Of a stretch of DNA of 5,294 bases, positions 5,083 through 5,294 are shown one piece after another (the stretch's first letter is position 1; every line of letters begins with the position of its first letter). The translations under genes and the position numbers were made by a program. Under the pieces are notes generated by a model. That model was not told where the DNA came from. It did not search any database and saw nothing but the letters and a program-made list of their open reading frames with translations. The stretch is from the NCBI GenBank assembly GCA_947446935.1, contig CANFIV010000139.1, positions 1-5,294 on the forward strand, given 5' to 3'. Source of the stretch: Sphingomonadaceae bacterium (lineage in GTDB: Bacteria; Pseudomonadota; Alphaproteobacteria; Sphingomonadales; Sphingomonadaceae).

Positions 5083-5294
5083 TCAGCTCTCCCGGCAGCG
5101 GCTCACATAGCGGCGGATGTCGAGGCTCAGATCCTCGATCGGTGCATAATAGCCGTGGGTGTGGACTCGCGCGGCAATGCCCGATTGTACGCGCTCGCAC
5201 ACCGCCCAGTCCTGCCGGTTCACAAGGTCCCAGAAATCGATCGCATCGCACGGGTCGAAGTTGTCCTTCGCCATTTCATCGCGGTGAAACAGAA
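5083..5294 (-). CDS. Rieske-type ring-hydroxylating oxygenase alpha subunit, C-terminal end (gene cut by window end)
   Basis: The last 69 codons are visible, open to the window edge (reading LFHRDEMAKDNFDP at the edge) and stopping at 5083-5085. The segment DFWDLVNRQDWAVCERVQSG, then a HGYYAPIEDLSLDIRRYV stretch, is the characteristic tail of the catalytic-domain (SRPBCC fold) alpha subunits of Rieske non-heme iron oxygenases. The N-R-Q-D-W, C-E-x-x-Q-x-G and Y-x-x-x-E-D-x-S positions are typical. The Rieske [2Fe-2S] motif and iron ligands lie outside the window. The ATG complementary to 5272-5274 is an internal Met and not the gene start. The substrate is unknown: aromatic compounds are likely given the FAH-family gene downstream, but quaternary-amine oxygenases (carnitine or glycine betaine type) share this C-terminal pattern. 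Confidence 0.85.
   Translation of the reverse strand, partial: LFHRDEMAKDNFDPCDAIDFWDLVNRQDWAVCERVQSGIAARVHTHGYYAPIEDLSLDIRRYVSRCRES

Noticed and set aside
1..5294. CRISPR array, rRNA genes, transposase or integrase
   Set aside because: No regularly spaced repeats, rRNA sequence or recombinase motifs were found on either strand.

Overview
The window is GC-rich DNA that looks alphaproteobacterial, most likely from a sphingomonad (Novosphingobium/Sphingobium type). I base that on codon use and on the style of the proteins; no rRNA or other direct taxonomic marker is present. Intact or edge-cut catabolic genes lie at both ends, and a patch of accessory, plasmid/ICE-like DNA lies between them.

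Layout. Positions 1-362 (+) are the 3' end of an NAD(P)-dependent succinate-semialdehyde dehydrogenase (GabD family). Positions 363-700 hold no gene I can support. From about 701 the accessory block begins: a 5'-truncated ArdC-type antirestriction gene (701-985), a 140-residue conserved-looking protein of unknown function (999-1421), a large base-paired intergenic element (1501-1636), a DUF2493/SLOG-family protein (1704-2660), a VapBC-type toxin-antitoxin operon (2767-3415), and a second copy of the base-paired element (3687-3811). The second element stands in front of what looks like the broken start of a single-strand-binding-protein-like gene (3861-4031). On the minus strand follow a fumarylacetoacetate hydrolase family gene (4021-4965) and, upstream of it, the 3' end of a Rieske-type ring-hydroxylating oxygenase alpha subunit (5083-5294).

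How it fits together. The oxygenase and the FAH-family hydrolase point the same way and could be one catabolic unit; SSADH at the other end is also catabolic. The middle block resembles the conserved backbone of alphaproteobacterial plasmids and integrative elements (ardC, small unknowns, DUF2493, ssb-like). Both of its outer genes are broken, so it looks like the remnant of such an element, with an intact addiction module (vapBC) inside it.

The most interesting signal is the pair of leader elements. The two copies lie about 2.2 kb apart, each 50-67 nt upstream of a start codon preceded by TCAGGAG and CCCATG. They share short single-strand motifs (GCAACCC, CCGTGTTG, CTGCCCGCRCCA) in the same order and spacing, while the helices between them keep their pairing with different bases. 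That is the pattern expected of a conserved structured RNA (or ssDNA) element used repeatedly on one mobile backbone. I do not recognise it as a named family.
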